Assembly: GCF_023845585.1 (NCBI RefSeq)
Contig: NZ_JAMQHS010000008.1
Location: 1 to 64,000 of the forward strand
DNA from: Clostridium sp. CMCC3677
GTDB lineage: Bacteria; Bacillota; Clostridia; Clostridiales; Clostridiaceae
Direction of reading: 5' to 3'
DNA: 64,000 bases
Below the pieces are notes generated by a model. It did not search any database. It saw only the letters and a program-made list of their open reading frames with translations, and was not told the origin of the DNA. How positions within the stretch are numbered: position 1 is the first letter of the stretch; each line of letters starts with the position of its first letter. Positions 19,536-27,262 of this stretch are shown piece after piece. Position numbers and translations under genes: made by a program.

Positions 19536-19563
19536 TGATGTATTTATGCATCAGTTTTTTTGT
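19536..19563 (+). terminator. FMN-riboswitch terminator
   Basis: CTGATG pairs with CATCAG around a short AT loop, followed by seven or more T. The remaining 200 bp to ribU carry no gene. Confidence 0.85.
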
Positions 19564-19763
19564 TTTTTAGAGAGTTATGAAATGTAATTTTTAGCATACA
19601 ATTTATATAAAAATGTGCTTTAAGAAAACATAAAATCTAAAGAATAAAAATATTAAATTTAAGAACAACTTAATTTGTAATTTAATCTTACAAAGAGTAG
19701 TAAAACGTTATCTTAAGACTTAATAAGCTACACCAGGGAGATAATCTTTTGGGAGGCGTAAAA

Positions 19764-20351
19764 ATGAACAAAAACACAAACAAAACAATTAAAATTTCAT
19801 TATTATCAGCATCAGCACTTATACTTATGTACCTTGAAATTCCTTATCCAGTATTTCCATGGCTTAAAATTGATTTAAGTGATGTGCCAGCATTATTAGG
19901 AGCATTTGGATTTGGACCATTGGCAGGTGTAACTATAGAATTAATTAAAAACATATTGATTCTTTTAATTAAAGGAAGTCAAAGTGGATTTGTTGGAGAA
20001 CTTGCTAACTTTTTAGTTGGAGTATCTTTAATATTACCAGCAGGAATTCTTTATAAAAGAAATAAATCTAAAGAATCAGCTATTTTAGGAATGATTTTAG
20101 GTGGAGTTTGTATCGAAATTATAGGAATTATCTCAAATGTATATTTGCTTTTACCAGCATATGGTATGCAAATGAGCAGTGCAGAATTATTAAGATATGT
20201 TACTGTGGGTTTAGTACCTTTTAATGGAATAAAAGCTATATTGGTATGTACATTAACATATGTTTTATATAAAAAGGTGTCTGCATCTATATTTAAGGCA
20301 GAACCTAACTTTGGAAGTCCAGAAAAAAACTCAAAGACTATAACTGAATGA
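19764..20351 (+). CDS. ribU: Riboflavin ECF transporter S component RibU
   Basis: The membrane protein that binds riboflavin and hands it to a shared ECF energy-coupling module, which is not encoded nearby. It is 195 aa with about six helices and the family's early motif LEIPYPVFPWLKIDLSDVPALLGAFGFGPLAG, typical of RibU. GGGAGGCG sets the ATG at 19764 rather than the in-frame TTG at 19749. The FMN riboswitch upstream independently confirms the substrate. A bidirectional terminator follows. Confidence 0.95.
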   Translation: MNKNTNKTIKISLLSASALILMYLEIPYPVFPWLKIDLSDVPALLGAFGFGPLAGVTIELIKNILILLIKGSQSGFVGELANFLVGVSLILPAGILYKRNKSKESAILGMILGGVCIEIIGIISNVYLLLPAYGMQMSSAELLRYVTVGLVPFNGIKAILVCTLTYVLYKKVSASIFKAEPNFGSPEKNSKTITE

Positions 20352-20361
20352 TTAAATATAT

Positions 20362-20404
20362 AAAAATAATTCGTAGGCTAAATTAGCTTACGAATTATTT
20401 TTTT
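20362..20404. terminator. Bidirectional terminator between ribU and rimI
   Basis: AATAATTCGTA and TACGAATTATT form a perfect stem with an inner GCTAA/TTAGC-like pairing. A and T runs on either side serve both genes. It overlaps the 3' end of rimI. Confidence 0.85.
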
Positions 20405-20843
20405 CATCTATACGCCACATAATTATTGCATCTTCTTTATTATCTTGATAATAATTTTTCCTCACTCCTTGCTCTACAAATCCATATTTTTTGTATAATT
20501 CTTGAGCAGGAATATTGCTAGCTCTTACTTCTAAAGTATAAGCATTACAATTAGCACTTTTAGTTAATTTAACTAATTCACCTAATAAAGCAGAAGCAAC
20601 ATTTTTTCTTCTAAAATTAGGATGTACAGCTATATTTGTGATATGGGCTTCATCTATTATTATCCAAGCGCCTATAAAACCTATAACTTTATCATCACAT
20701 TTCGCAACTATATAATTAGCAAGAGGATTTGCTAATTCTTGAATATATGATTCTTTACTCCAAGATGTAGGGAAACTTAATAAGCTAATTTCTAAAACAT
20801 CATCAATATCAGTTTCAGTCATTAAACTAGTTGTTAGTTTCAC
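20388..20843 (-). CDS. rimI: Ribosomal protein S18-alanine N-acetyltransferase
   Basis: A GNAT-fold enzyme of 151 aa that acetylates the N-terminal alanine of S18 in the model organism. The acetyl-CoA region reads ITNIAVHPNFRRKNVASALLGELV, followed by LEVRASNIPAQELYKKYGFVEQGVRKNYY, the RimI signature. It starts at a GTG that overlaps the end of tsaB by 17 bp, with AAAGGATG upstream. The tsaE-tsaB-rimI order is conserved across Firmicutes. Confidence 0.92.
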   Translation of the reverse strand: MKLTTSLMTETDIDDVLEISLLSFPTSWSKESYIQELANPLANYIVAKCDDKVIGFIGAWIIIDEAHITNIAVHPNFRRKNVASALLGELVKLTKSANCNAYTLEVRASNIPAQELYKKYGFVEQGVRKNYYQDNKEDAIIMWRIDEKNNS

Positions 20844-21543
20844 TTTTTAATTTCATCCTTTTTTCATATTCCCTCTCAGCTTGAGGTTTTTTTAAATAAA
20901 ATGGAGCAGAGTTAGAATCATCATATTCACCATTTTTTAGTTTTATTAGTCCTAATTCACCCAATGAAGAAGCTCTAACTAAATTAAGATGATTTGGTGG
21001 AAAGAAACAATTATTACAATTTTCTAATATGTATTCCTTTGTATTATTAAGTCCATCACCAATGAACATAACATTTTCTCCTTTTTCATTAAGCATATCA
21101 ACTAGCTCATTTATATCAAGAGCAGAGTAATCCATTATTTGTTCTAACTTTCCGTTACAAGATTTATATAAGGCAGTATAAACATTGTTTCTTAATGCAT
21201 CCATTACAGGACAGATTATACCGTTAAATGGAGAAATACTATATGCAAGTGCATCAAGACTAGAAATACTTACATAAGGTTTATTTCCTCCAAAGCTTAA
21301 TCCTTTAATTGTAGCCATTCCAATTCTTAAACCTGTAAAAGAACCAGGGCCTTTAGATACTACAAAGCCATCTATAGAATCAATATCTAAATTACAGTTT
21401 TCTAATAAATTTTCTACTAAAGTCATTAATATAGTAGAGTGCTCTTTTTTATTGTTTAAAGTTATTTCTCCTAGTAATTTATCATCTTGAAGTAAAGCAG
21501 CAGTTGCAACTTTTGAAGATGAATCTATACTTAGTATAATCAT
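20827..21543 (-). CDS. tsaB: tRNA t6A synthesis protein TsaB
   Basis: A non-catalytic partner of TsaD in making threonylcarbamoyl-adenosine at position 37 of ANN-reading tRNAs. The protein is 238 aa with an ASKHA fold: ILSIDSSSKVATAALL at the start and VSKGPGSFTGLRIGMATIKGL near residue 60 are diagnostic. The ATG overlaps the tsaE stop (ATGA) and follows AAGGAG. tsaD itself is not in this window. Confidence 0.94.
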   Translation of the reverse strand: MIILSIDSSSKVATAALLQDDKLLGEITLNNKKEHSTILMTLVENLLENCNLDIDSIDGFVVSKGPGSFTGLRIGMATIKGLSFGGNKPYVSISSLDALAYSISPFNGIICPVMDALRNNVYTALYKSCNGKLEQIMDYSALDINELVDMLNEKGENVMFIGDGLNNTKEYILENCNNCFFPPNHLNLVRASSLGELGLIKLKNGEYDDSNSAPFYLKKPQAEREYEKRMKLKSETNN

Positions 21544-22001
21544 ATTTTTAACTCCTTTATATATTCATATTTTTTGCCGTAAGGTGTTAATGTTATCTTT
21601 CTATAATTATCACCTTTTTCTAAATCTTTTTCTATATTTATATGAAGAAACTCATCAGGAAGAATATCTTCAATATAATTTGCCCATTCTATGATAGACA
21701 CACTATCAGAAAAAATATAATCATCAAATCCAATTGCATATATTTCATCAGGATCATTTACTCTATATACATCAAAATGATTTAATTTTAATCTTCCGTC
21801 ATCATATTCATTTACAATTGTAAATGTAGGGCTTGTAATATCATCTTTTATATCTAAACCAAGAGCAATGCCTTTAGTTATATGAGTTTTACCAGTACCT
21901 AAATCTCCTGTTAGACAAATTATATCTCCTGAATTAAGTAATTTTCCTATTTCTATACCTAAGTTAGTAGTTTCATTTATGCTATAAACATTAAATTCCA
22001 T
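21540..22001 (-). CDS. tsaE: tRNA t6A synthesis ATPase TsaE
   Basis: A small P-loop ATPase that drives turnover of the TsaBD complex. It is 153 aa with Walker A GDLGTGKTHITKG near residue 32 and the family motif SPTFTIVNEY, then HFDVYR and SIIEWANY. The frame is open eight codons further up, but GAAAGGAG sits properly spaced from the ATG at 22001. It is the first gene of the tsaE-tsaB-rimI operon, with a 4-bp overlap with tsaB. Confidence 0.94.
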   Translation of the reverse strand: MEFNVYSINETTNLGIEIGKLLNSGDIICLTGDLGTGKTHITKGIALGLDIKDDITSPTFTIVNEYDDGRLKLNHFDVYRVNDPDEIYAIGFDDYIFSDSVSIIEWANYIEDILPDEFLHINIEKDLEKGDNYRKITLTPYGKKYEYIKELKI

Positions 22002-22330
22002 AAAAAGAACTCCTTTCACTAGCATTTAAACTTAATTTGTTTTTATATTAAAAATTATTGCCATCTTTTTATTTTATCTAATTTCAATTATAAAATCAAA
22101 GCTTATAATTTTACTTATAAAAATTAATCTATAATAATATTATATTTAAAGTTAGAATAATAGGGCAAATTAATTAATATAAGTTAAAAAAGTATACAAA
22201 AATATACATAATAAATTAAATTTAAATAAATTTTATAATAAAAATATATACATTTAACATATTTAGTTGATATAATATTACTAGAGTTTTATTTGGAAAT
22301 AATTTATATATATTTTCGGAGGAGATCGAT
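22002..22330. other. Divergent intergenic region, no gene seen
   Basis: About 330 bp of very AT-rich DNA between the minus-strand tsaE operon and the plus-strand ZnuA-like gene. It must hold divergent promoters; a TATAAT is present at 22271-22276, but no well-spaced -35 partner stands out. I see no conserved RNA or open frame. Confidence 0.5.
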
Positions 22331-23197
22331 TTGAAAAAGATTACCTTTATTATGATTGTAATAACTCTTACATTTTCTATAGGTATGGGAGTATTTGCGA
22401 ATCCGTTATTAGCTAATACTGAAAATAATCAAAAAGAAGATAGAGAGAAATATTTAAATATAATGACTGTTAATAAACCACAATATAAAATGGTAAAGAA
22501 AATTGTTAATAATAAACACAATGTTCAATACATGATGACAGAAGAAGCAGATATTAATGAATTTAAGTACAATAAAGAGATTATAGAAAATGTATCTAAT
22601 ATGGATCTTTTTATTTATTCTGGAACAAGTTTTGAACCTTGGGCAAATAGTTTTATAGATGAACTTAAAAAGGGTAGTATGGGAATAATTAATTTATCAA
22701 GAGGTATGAGGCTTCTAAATTATGGTGGAAATGAATCATCAAAAGAAAACCCTTATTACTTTGAAGGAATAGATTCATATAAGATAGCTTTATACAATAT
22801 AAAAGCTGCTGTTCAAGATAGAGACCCTAAAAATAGAGATTATTATGAAGAAAACTATAATAATGCTATAAAAGAATTAAATGTTCAAATAGAACCCTAT
22901 AGTGAAAAAATAAAAGGATTAAAAGATTATACATTCCTAGCTTTAAATGATAATTTTGATTATTTAACTAAAGACTTAGGATTACATGTAGTAAAATTAA
23001 ACAATTATGAAATATCAGAGTTTATAAAAGTTAATAATTTAGATGAAAAGAAACTAGTTATATTAAAAGATGGTACAGAACAAACTAATATGGATTTATC
23101 GAAATACAAAGTGGTGAATTTATGGAAGTATTACGGAAATATGTCTTTTGATGAGCTAATATTATACAACATAAAAGTATTAACAGATTTATTGTAG
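22331..23197 (+). CDS. ZnuA-like substrate-binding protein lacking metal ligands
   Basis: A 288-aa exported protein: signal peptide at residues 1-23 (hydrophobic core, then VFANPLLA) without a lipobox cysteine. The body follows the zinc/manganese cluster-A9 fold (MDLFIYSGTSFEPWANSFIDELKKG, then NPYYFEGIDSYKIALYNIKAA). In true family members these positions hold histidines (EPHDYEP, DPHSW). Here the first is replaced by ADINEFKY and the second by NPYYFE, so metal binding looks lost. The start is TTG at 22331 behind CGGAGGAG. No ABC permease or ATPase is adjacent. It may bind something else or be a remnant that stays expressed. Confidence 0.65.
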   Translation: MKKITFIMIVITLTFSIGMGVFANPLLANTENNQKEDREKYLNIMTVNKPQYKMVKKIVNNKHNVQYMMTEEADINEFKYNKEIIENVSNMDLFIYSGTSFEPWANSFIDELKKGSMGIINLSRGMRLLNYGGNESSKENPYYFEGIDSYKIALYNIKAAVQDRDPKNRDYYEENYNNAIKELNVQIEPYSEKIKGLKDYTFLALNDNFDYLTKDLGLHVVKLNNYEISEFIKVNNLDEKKLVILKDGTEQTNMDLSKYKVVNLWKYYGNMSFDELILYNIKVLTDLL

Positions 23198-23204
23198 AAA
23201 ATAG

Positions 23205-23233
23205 TTGATTTTTTAATAATCATGTTATATAAT
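23205..23233 (+). promoter_or_regulatory. Sigma-A promoter of the first tRNA-Trp
   Basis: TTGATT at 23205-23210 and TATAAT at 23228-23233 with a 17-bp spacer, 15 bp before the tRNA. Confidence 0.8.
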
Positions 23234-23247
23234 AAATACTGTTGTGA

Positions 23248-23322
23248 AGGGGTATGGCTCAACGGTAGAGTAGTGGTCTCCAAAACCATTGGTTCTGGGT
23301 TCAAATCCTAGTGCCCCTGCCA
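23248..23322 (+). tRNA. tRNA-Trp (CCA), copy 1
   Basis: The 7-bp acceptor stem AGGGGTA/TGCCCCT, anticodon loop CTCCAAA with anticodon CCA, T-loop GGTTCAAATCC and encoded CCA end all fit. It is identical base for base to the copy at 24929-25003. It has its own promoter and terminator. Confidence 0.96.
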
Positions 23323-23323
23323 G

Positions 23324-23367
23324 AAAAGGTCGTAACACGTTGTGTTGCGGCTTTTATTTTTTTGTCT
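23324..23367 (+). terminator. Intrinsic terminator after tRNA-Trp copy 1
   Basis: AAAAG-GT-CGTAACAC pairs with GTGTTGCG-G-CTTTT, followed by a T run. Confidence 0.85.
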
Positions 23368-23409
23368 AAAAATAAATGCTGTAAATTATCTATAGATAAT
23401 TTTTTTTAC

Positions 23410-23439
23410 TTTACAATAGAACTAATGTTCGTATAAAAT
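23410..23439 (+). promoter_or_regulatory. Promoter of the Y-family polymerase gene
   Basis: TTTACA at 23410-23415 and TAAAAT at 23434-23439 with an 18-bp spacer. A LexA-type box fills the spacer. Confidence 0.7.
23418..23432. promoter_or_regulatory. LexA (SOS) box
   Basis: GAAC-TAAT-GTTC at 23419-23430 followed by G matches the Gram-positive LexA operator GAAC-N4-GTTC. It sits between the -35 and -10 elements, where a bound repressor would block RNA polymerase. Confidence 0.75.
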
Positions 23440-23478
23440 TATAGTGAAGTAAGAATACATTTAGGGAGTGTAGATATA

Positions 23479-24702
23479 TTGGGTAGAAGTGATAAATTAA
23501 TTTTTCATATAGATGTTAATTCTGCATATCTTTCTTGGACAGCACTTAAACTTTTAAATGAAGGTAGCAATATAGACATAAGAAAAATACCATCAGCTAT
23601 AGGTGGGGATGAGGAAAAACGTCATGGTGTTGTTTTAGCAGCATCAATACCAGCCAAGAAGCTAGGAGTAAAGACAGGTGAGAGTTTATATGAAGCTAAA
23701 AAGAAATGTCCTAATTTAGTTATATATCCGCCAGATCATAGTTGGTACTTTAAACTTAGCAATGAAATGATAAAAATATTAAAGGAGTATTCTCCTAAGA
23801 TAGAAAGATATAGTATTGATGAATGTTTTATGGACTGTACTCATTATAAAGGTAATTATAATATGATGTCTGTAAATATCAAAAACAGGATAAGTGCAGA
23901 GCTTGGGTTTAACTGTAATATAGGAATATCAACAAATAAATTATTAGCTAAGATGGCAAGTGATTTTAAACCTAAGAATTCAATACACACTTTATTTAAA
24001 AATGAAATTAAACAAAAAATGTGGCCACTTCCAGTTGGAGAATTATTTATGGTTGGTAAATCTACTAAATTGAAATTAACTAAATTAAATATTAAGACAA
24101 TAGGAGAACTAGCTAATTTAGATGTTAATTTTTTAATTGAAAAAATGCATTCACATGGAAAACTTATATATGAATATGCTAATGGAATAGATAATTCTGA
24201 GTTAGTTGAATCAGAATCTTTAAAAATAAAAGGAATAGGAAATTCTACGACTCTTTCTAAGGATGTTGATAATACTGAAGAAGCTTTGAAAATCCTACTT
24301 TCTCTTACAGAAAATGTTTCAAGAAGGCTTAGAGAAAGTAAAAATTTATGTTCTATTGTTACTGTAAGCATAAAAACTAATAATTTTATATTATATTCTC
24401 ATCAAAAGGTTTTAAGTAACTATACAGATAATACTATGGAAATTTTTAAAGGAATAAAAAAAGCTTTTTATGAATGTTATAAAGGAGAAAAAATACGTTT
24501 ATTAGGAGTTAGACTTACTAAATTGTGTGATAATAAGTATTATCAGCCTAGTCTTTTTGATTTTAAAAATAATGAAAAACAGAAGAGTCTAGATATTACA
24601 ATGGATATGATAAGAAAAAAATATGGTAAGGAGTCTATAGTCAGATCTGAATTATTAAATTCGTCTGCAATAAATTTAAAAGATGATATAAATAAATACT
24701 GA
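23479..24702 (+). CDS. dinB: Y-family translesion DNA polymerase (DinB/Pol IV type)
   Basis: Copies past damaged bases at low fidelity. It is 407 aa. Catalytic acidic residues are in FHIDVNSAYLSW (residues about 8-19) and YSIDECFMD near 113. The helix-hairpin-helix region and little-finger domain follow. A beta-clamp binding motif, QPSLFDF, lies near residue 355. The N-terminal DVNSAYLSW marks a Firmicutes subgroup distinct from E. coli Pol IV (DMDAFFAS). The start is TTG at 23479 behind GGGAGTG. A LexA-type box in the promoter indicates SOS control. The gene lies between two identical tRNA-Trp genes. Confidence 0.92.
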   Translation: MGRSDKLIFHIDVNSAYLSWTALKLLNEGSNIDIRKIPSAIGGDEEKRHGVVLAASIPAKKLGVKTGESLYEAKKKCPNLVIYPPDHSWYFKLSNEMIKILKEYSPKIERYSIDECFMDCTHYKGNYNMMSVNIKNRISAELGFNCNIGISTNKLLAKMASDFKPKNSIHTLFKNEIKQKMWPLPVGELFMVGKSTKLKLTKLNIKTIGELANLDVNFLIEKMHSHGKLIYEYANGIDNSELVESESLKIKGIGNSTTLSKDVDNTEEALKILLSLTENVSRRLRESKNLCSIVTVSIKTNNFILYSHQKVLSNYTDNTMEIFKGIKKAFYECYKGEKIRLLGVRLTKLCDNKYYQPSLFDFKNNEKQKSLDITMDMIRKKYGKESIVRSELLNSSAINLKDDINKY

Positions 24703-24886
24703 TTAAATAAAAATATAAATTAATTATGTTATGAATAAATTTAATATAATTAGATAAGATAATGTTTTATTATTAGTTAAAAGTTGAAAATTATATTTTA
24801 TGTATTTTATCTTAGAATTTTAAATTTAATAAGTATAAAAAAGAAGATAAGTTTAATTTTACTATTAAGTTATTTTTTAAATCTTG

Positions 24887-24916
24887 TTGACATAAATATG
24901 GTATTCATGTTAAAAT
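24887..24916 (+). promoter_or_regulatory. Sigma-A promoter of the second tRNA-Trp
   Basis: TTGACA at 24887-24892 and TAAAAT at 24911-24916, 18 bp apart, 13 bp before the tRNA. The upstream stretch 24703-24886 holds nothing recognisable. Confidence 0.8.
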
Positions 24917-24928
24917 TAAAAACGACTT

Positions 24929-25003
24929 AGGGGTATGGCTCAACGGTAGAGTAGTGGTCTCCAAAACCATTGGTTCTGGGTTCAAATCCTAGTGCCCCTG
25001 CCA
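24929..25003 (+). tRNA. tRNA-Trp (CCA), copy 2
   Basis: Identical in all 75 bases to copy 1, including the encoded CCA, but with unrelated promoter and terminator sequences. Confidence 0.96.
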
Positions 25004-25007
25004 TAAG

Positions 25008-25039
25008 AAAAAGCTAGAATATAAGTTCTAGCTTTTTTT
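25008..25039 (+). terminator. Intrinsic terminator after tRNA-Trp copy 2
   Basis: AAAAAGCTAGAA pairs with TTCTAGCTTTTT through 12 bp around a 6-nt loop, followed by more T. Confidence 0.9.
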
Positions 25040-25055
25040 ATATTTAAAATTAATA

Positions 25056-25164
25056 CTCCGTTTTAAATGTGTGTTGATATATGCAATAGGTAAAGTGGCA
25101 TTCCTAAGTTTAATTACTCCGCCCACTTTGCTTATGCATATATCAACACTCTGCTAAAACAGAG
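25056..25164 (+). repeat. Dispersed palindromic repeat, short form, copy B
   Basis: A 109-bp imperfect palindrome bounded by CTCCGTTTTA and TAAAACAGAG. Inner arms TGTTGATATATGCA/TGCATATATCAACA are perfect and continue as AAAGTGG/CCACTTT-like pairing. It shares TTCCTAAGTTTAATTACT and CACTTTGCTTATGCATATAT with the other copies. Confidence 0.78.
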
Positions 25165-25174
25165 ACAAAATTAA

Positions 25175-25224
25175 ATAAAAAAAGATATTGATATTAAGTG
25201 ATTTTTTTAATATCAATATCTTTT
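25175..25224 (-). terminator. Terminator for the minus-strand FMN oxidoreductase gene
   Basis: A perfect 17-bp inverted repeat (AAAAGATATTGATATTA with its complement). Read on the minus strand, a T run follows the stem. It lies beyond repeat copy I, downstream of the oxidoreductase gene. Confidence 0.7.
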
Positions 25225-25254
25225 AAAAAGTAAATAATTAAATAGATAATTTTT

Positions 25255-25441
25255 ACTATTATATATAATAAGCAAAGTTGTATTTTAACTTAACCTTGAG
25301 GATTATCAAATAAAATTAAAAATAAGGGTAATTATTAAAATCTTATATATTTAGGTTAAAATGAGAATATATTTATTTTATTATGGATAAGTTTAATTAA
25401 TTTATACAACTTTACCTATGAATATATCAATAAAATGTGAA
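25255..25441 (-). repeat. Dispersed palindromic repeat, divergent copy I
   Basis: The left edge TATATAATAAGCAAAGTTG and right edge CAACTTTACCTATGAATATATCAATA match the two ends of copies A and B in reverse orientation. CAACTTTACCTAT is the complement of the left arm ATAGGTAAAGT of copy B. The middle is AT-rich and diverged. It is only about 90 bp from copy B. Confidence 0.55.
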
Positions 25442-25450
25442 TAGATTATA

Positions 25451-26518
25451 TTAAGCTTTTCTCAATTCTTCTTCTAATTCAGTCATAAGTTCTTTAACAG
25501 ACATCATTTTATCAATTCTACTTGCGTTTTCTCCACAGAAGATAAGTCCTTCATTAATGTTTCCATTAACAGCATTCATAAGTGCTTTACTTATGCAATA
25601 AGGTGTTGTTTTAGGATCACAAGGAGTTAAACAATTATAGCAACTAGTTATATTTTCTCTACCTGTTAAAGTCTTTTTTATGAAATCATTTTTTATAGCT
25701 CTGCCAGGCATTCCAACAGGACTTTTAACAATATCTATATCTTCTTTTGAACAATTAATATATGCATCTTTAAATTCTTGTGACGCATCGCATTCGTAAG
25801 TAGCAACAAATCGTGTAGCCATTTGGACACCATTAGCACCTAGTTTAAGATATTTAGCAATATCATAGCCGTCATAAACACCACCAGCTACTATTACAGG
25901 AATTTCCTTATTATATTTTTCACTATATTTTTTTGTTTCTTCAATTATTTGAATTATAGTGTCATCAAAATTTATATTATCATTTTTTAGTTCTTCTTCT
26001 TTAAATCCTAAATGTCCACCTGCTTTAGGACCTTCTATAATAACTAAATCTGGAGCTATATTATCATGTCTATCCCATAATTTTAAGATTACCTTTGCAG
26101 ACTTTAATGATGAAACTATAGGTGCAAGTTTTACTTTTGAATCTTTTGCTATTTTAGGTAGCATAGTAGGTAAACCAGCACCAGATATTATTAAATCAAT
26201 ACCAGCATTAATAGCTGTTTTTACATATTCAGCATAGTTGCTGCTTGCAACCATTATATTAACTCCAATTATTCCATTAGGAGCATTCTTTTTAGCAGTT
26301 ATTATATGTTCTTTTAATGCATTTAAATTTGAACCTAAAGCATCTTTATTAAAATTAGAATCTTTATAGCCTAATTGAGCAGAAGAAATAATACCTATTC
26401 CTCCAGCATTAGCAACCGCTGATGCAAGCTTTGAAGCGGACACGCCTATTCCCATTCCACCTTGTATTATTGGAAGGTTTGCTATTAAATTACTTATTTT
26501 AAGTGAATTAAATTTCAT
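25451..26518 (-). CDS. FMN-dependent 2-nitropropane dioxygenase-family oxidoreductase
   Basis: A TIM-barrel FMN enzyme of the nitronate monooxygenase/FabK family, 355 aa. Family signatures: PIIQGGMGIGVSASKLASAVANAGGIGIIS at the N-terminus, GPKAGGHLG near 170 and IPVIVAGGVYDGYDIAKYLKLGANGVQMATRFVAT near 215. A cysteine-rich stretch follows (TSCYNCLTPCDPKTTPYC). It could be a nitronate monooxygenase or an enoyl-ACP reductase; without fab neighbours I cannot decide. Two ATGs are six bases apart; spacing from GAAAGGAT favours the inner one at 26518. It is monocistronic. Confidence 0.85.
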   Translation of the reverse strand: MKFNSLKISNLIANLPIIQGGMGIGVSASKLASAVANAGGIGIISSAQLGYKDSNFNKDALGSNLNALKEHIITAKKNAPNGIIGVNIMVASSNYAEYVKTAINAGIDLIISGAGLPTMLPKIAKDSKVKLAPIVSSLKSAKVILKLWDRHDNIAPDLVIIEGPKAGGHLGFKEEELKNDNINFDDTIIQIIEETKKYSEKYNKEIPVIVAGGVYDGYDIAKYLKLGANGVQMATRFVATYECDASQEFKDAYINCSKEDIDIVKSPVGMPGRAIKNDFIKKTLTGRENITSCYNCLTPCDPKTTPYCISKALMNAVNGNINEGLIFCGENASRIDKMMSVKELMTELEEELRKA

Positions 26519-26790
26519 ATTCATTTATCCTTTCAAACAAATTTGATTGTTAAACATTTTGATTATCAAAGTATTTATTATATTATAATTTAAAAGTTAT
26601 ATATTAACAACCCTTAAATATTAGATTATAGTGTAATAATAAATTTATTTTGTATTATATTCTATAAGTACATTTAATTACCAAGAATATATATATCTAT
26701 ATTGGATAATATAATAGTGTAGCCAGGAAGAGTTAAATAAAATTTAAATTTTCCTGATTATATAAATACCAATAGCCGGGAGGGATTGTT

Positions 26791-26976
26791 ATGTCAAACA
26801 GCGTATTAGTTCCAGAAGCAAAACAAGGATTAGCTAGATTCAAGAACGAAGTAGCTAATGAACTAGGAGTACCATTTAGTGAATACAATGGTGATCTAAG
26901 TTCAAGACAATGTGGTTCCGTAGGTGGCGAAATGGTTAAAAGAATGGTAGAGCAATACGAAAACTCAATTCAATAA
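26791..26976 (+). CDS. Alpha/beta-type small acid-soluble spore protein
   Basis: A 61-aa DNA-coating protein that protects the dormant spore chromosome. It carries both family signatures: KNEVANELGVPF, which contains the GPR protease recognition region, and the C-terminal SSRQCGSVGGEMVKRM. The ATG follows GGGAGGG. It is a single-gene transcript with a strong terminator and probably a sigma-G promoter, which I could not place with confidence in the 270 bp upstream. Confidence 0.96.
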   Translation: MSNSVLVPEAKQGLARFKNEVANELGVPFSEYNGDLSSRQCGSVGGEMVKRMVEQYENSIQ

Positions 26977-27034
26977 CAAATTGAAAAGAGAATAAATATA
27001 ACTAAGTAAAGTTATATTGTATTGCAAAACTAGG

Positions 27035-27073
27035 AGGGTACACTACTTAAAATGTAGTGTACCCTTTCTTTTT
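27035..27073 (+). terminator. Intrinsic terminator after the SASP gene
   Basis: AGGGTACACTAC pairs perfectly with GTAGTGTACCCT around a 7-nt loop, followed by TTCTTTTT. Confidence 0.92.
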
Positions 27074-27262
27074 ATTTATAAAGTTTTTTATCTAAGCATT
27101 ACATTTTTATTACTAAAAAATATTTAAAAATAGTTTAGAATAAGAGTAAATACAAATTTTATATAAAATATAAAAAAATACTAGAACATTATTAAGAGTA
27201 AAAGCATCTAATAAGTAGTTAAATAAATAAAGTCTTTTATATTGAAAGGAGGAGAACATAAA

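Noticed and set aside
23248-25003. The two tRNA-Trp genes considered as attachment sites of an integrated element
   Set aside because: The DNA between them holds only a normal Y-family polymerase gene with native-looking composition, with no integrase. Full-length duplicate tRNAs with different flanks do not look like an att duplication.
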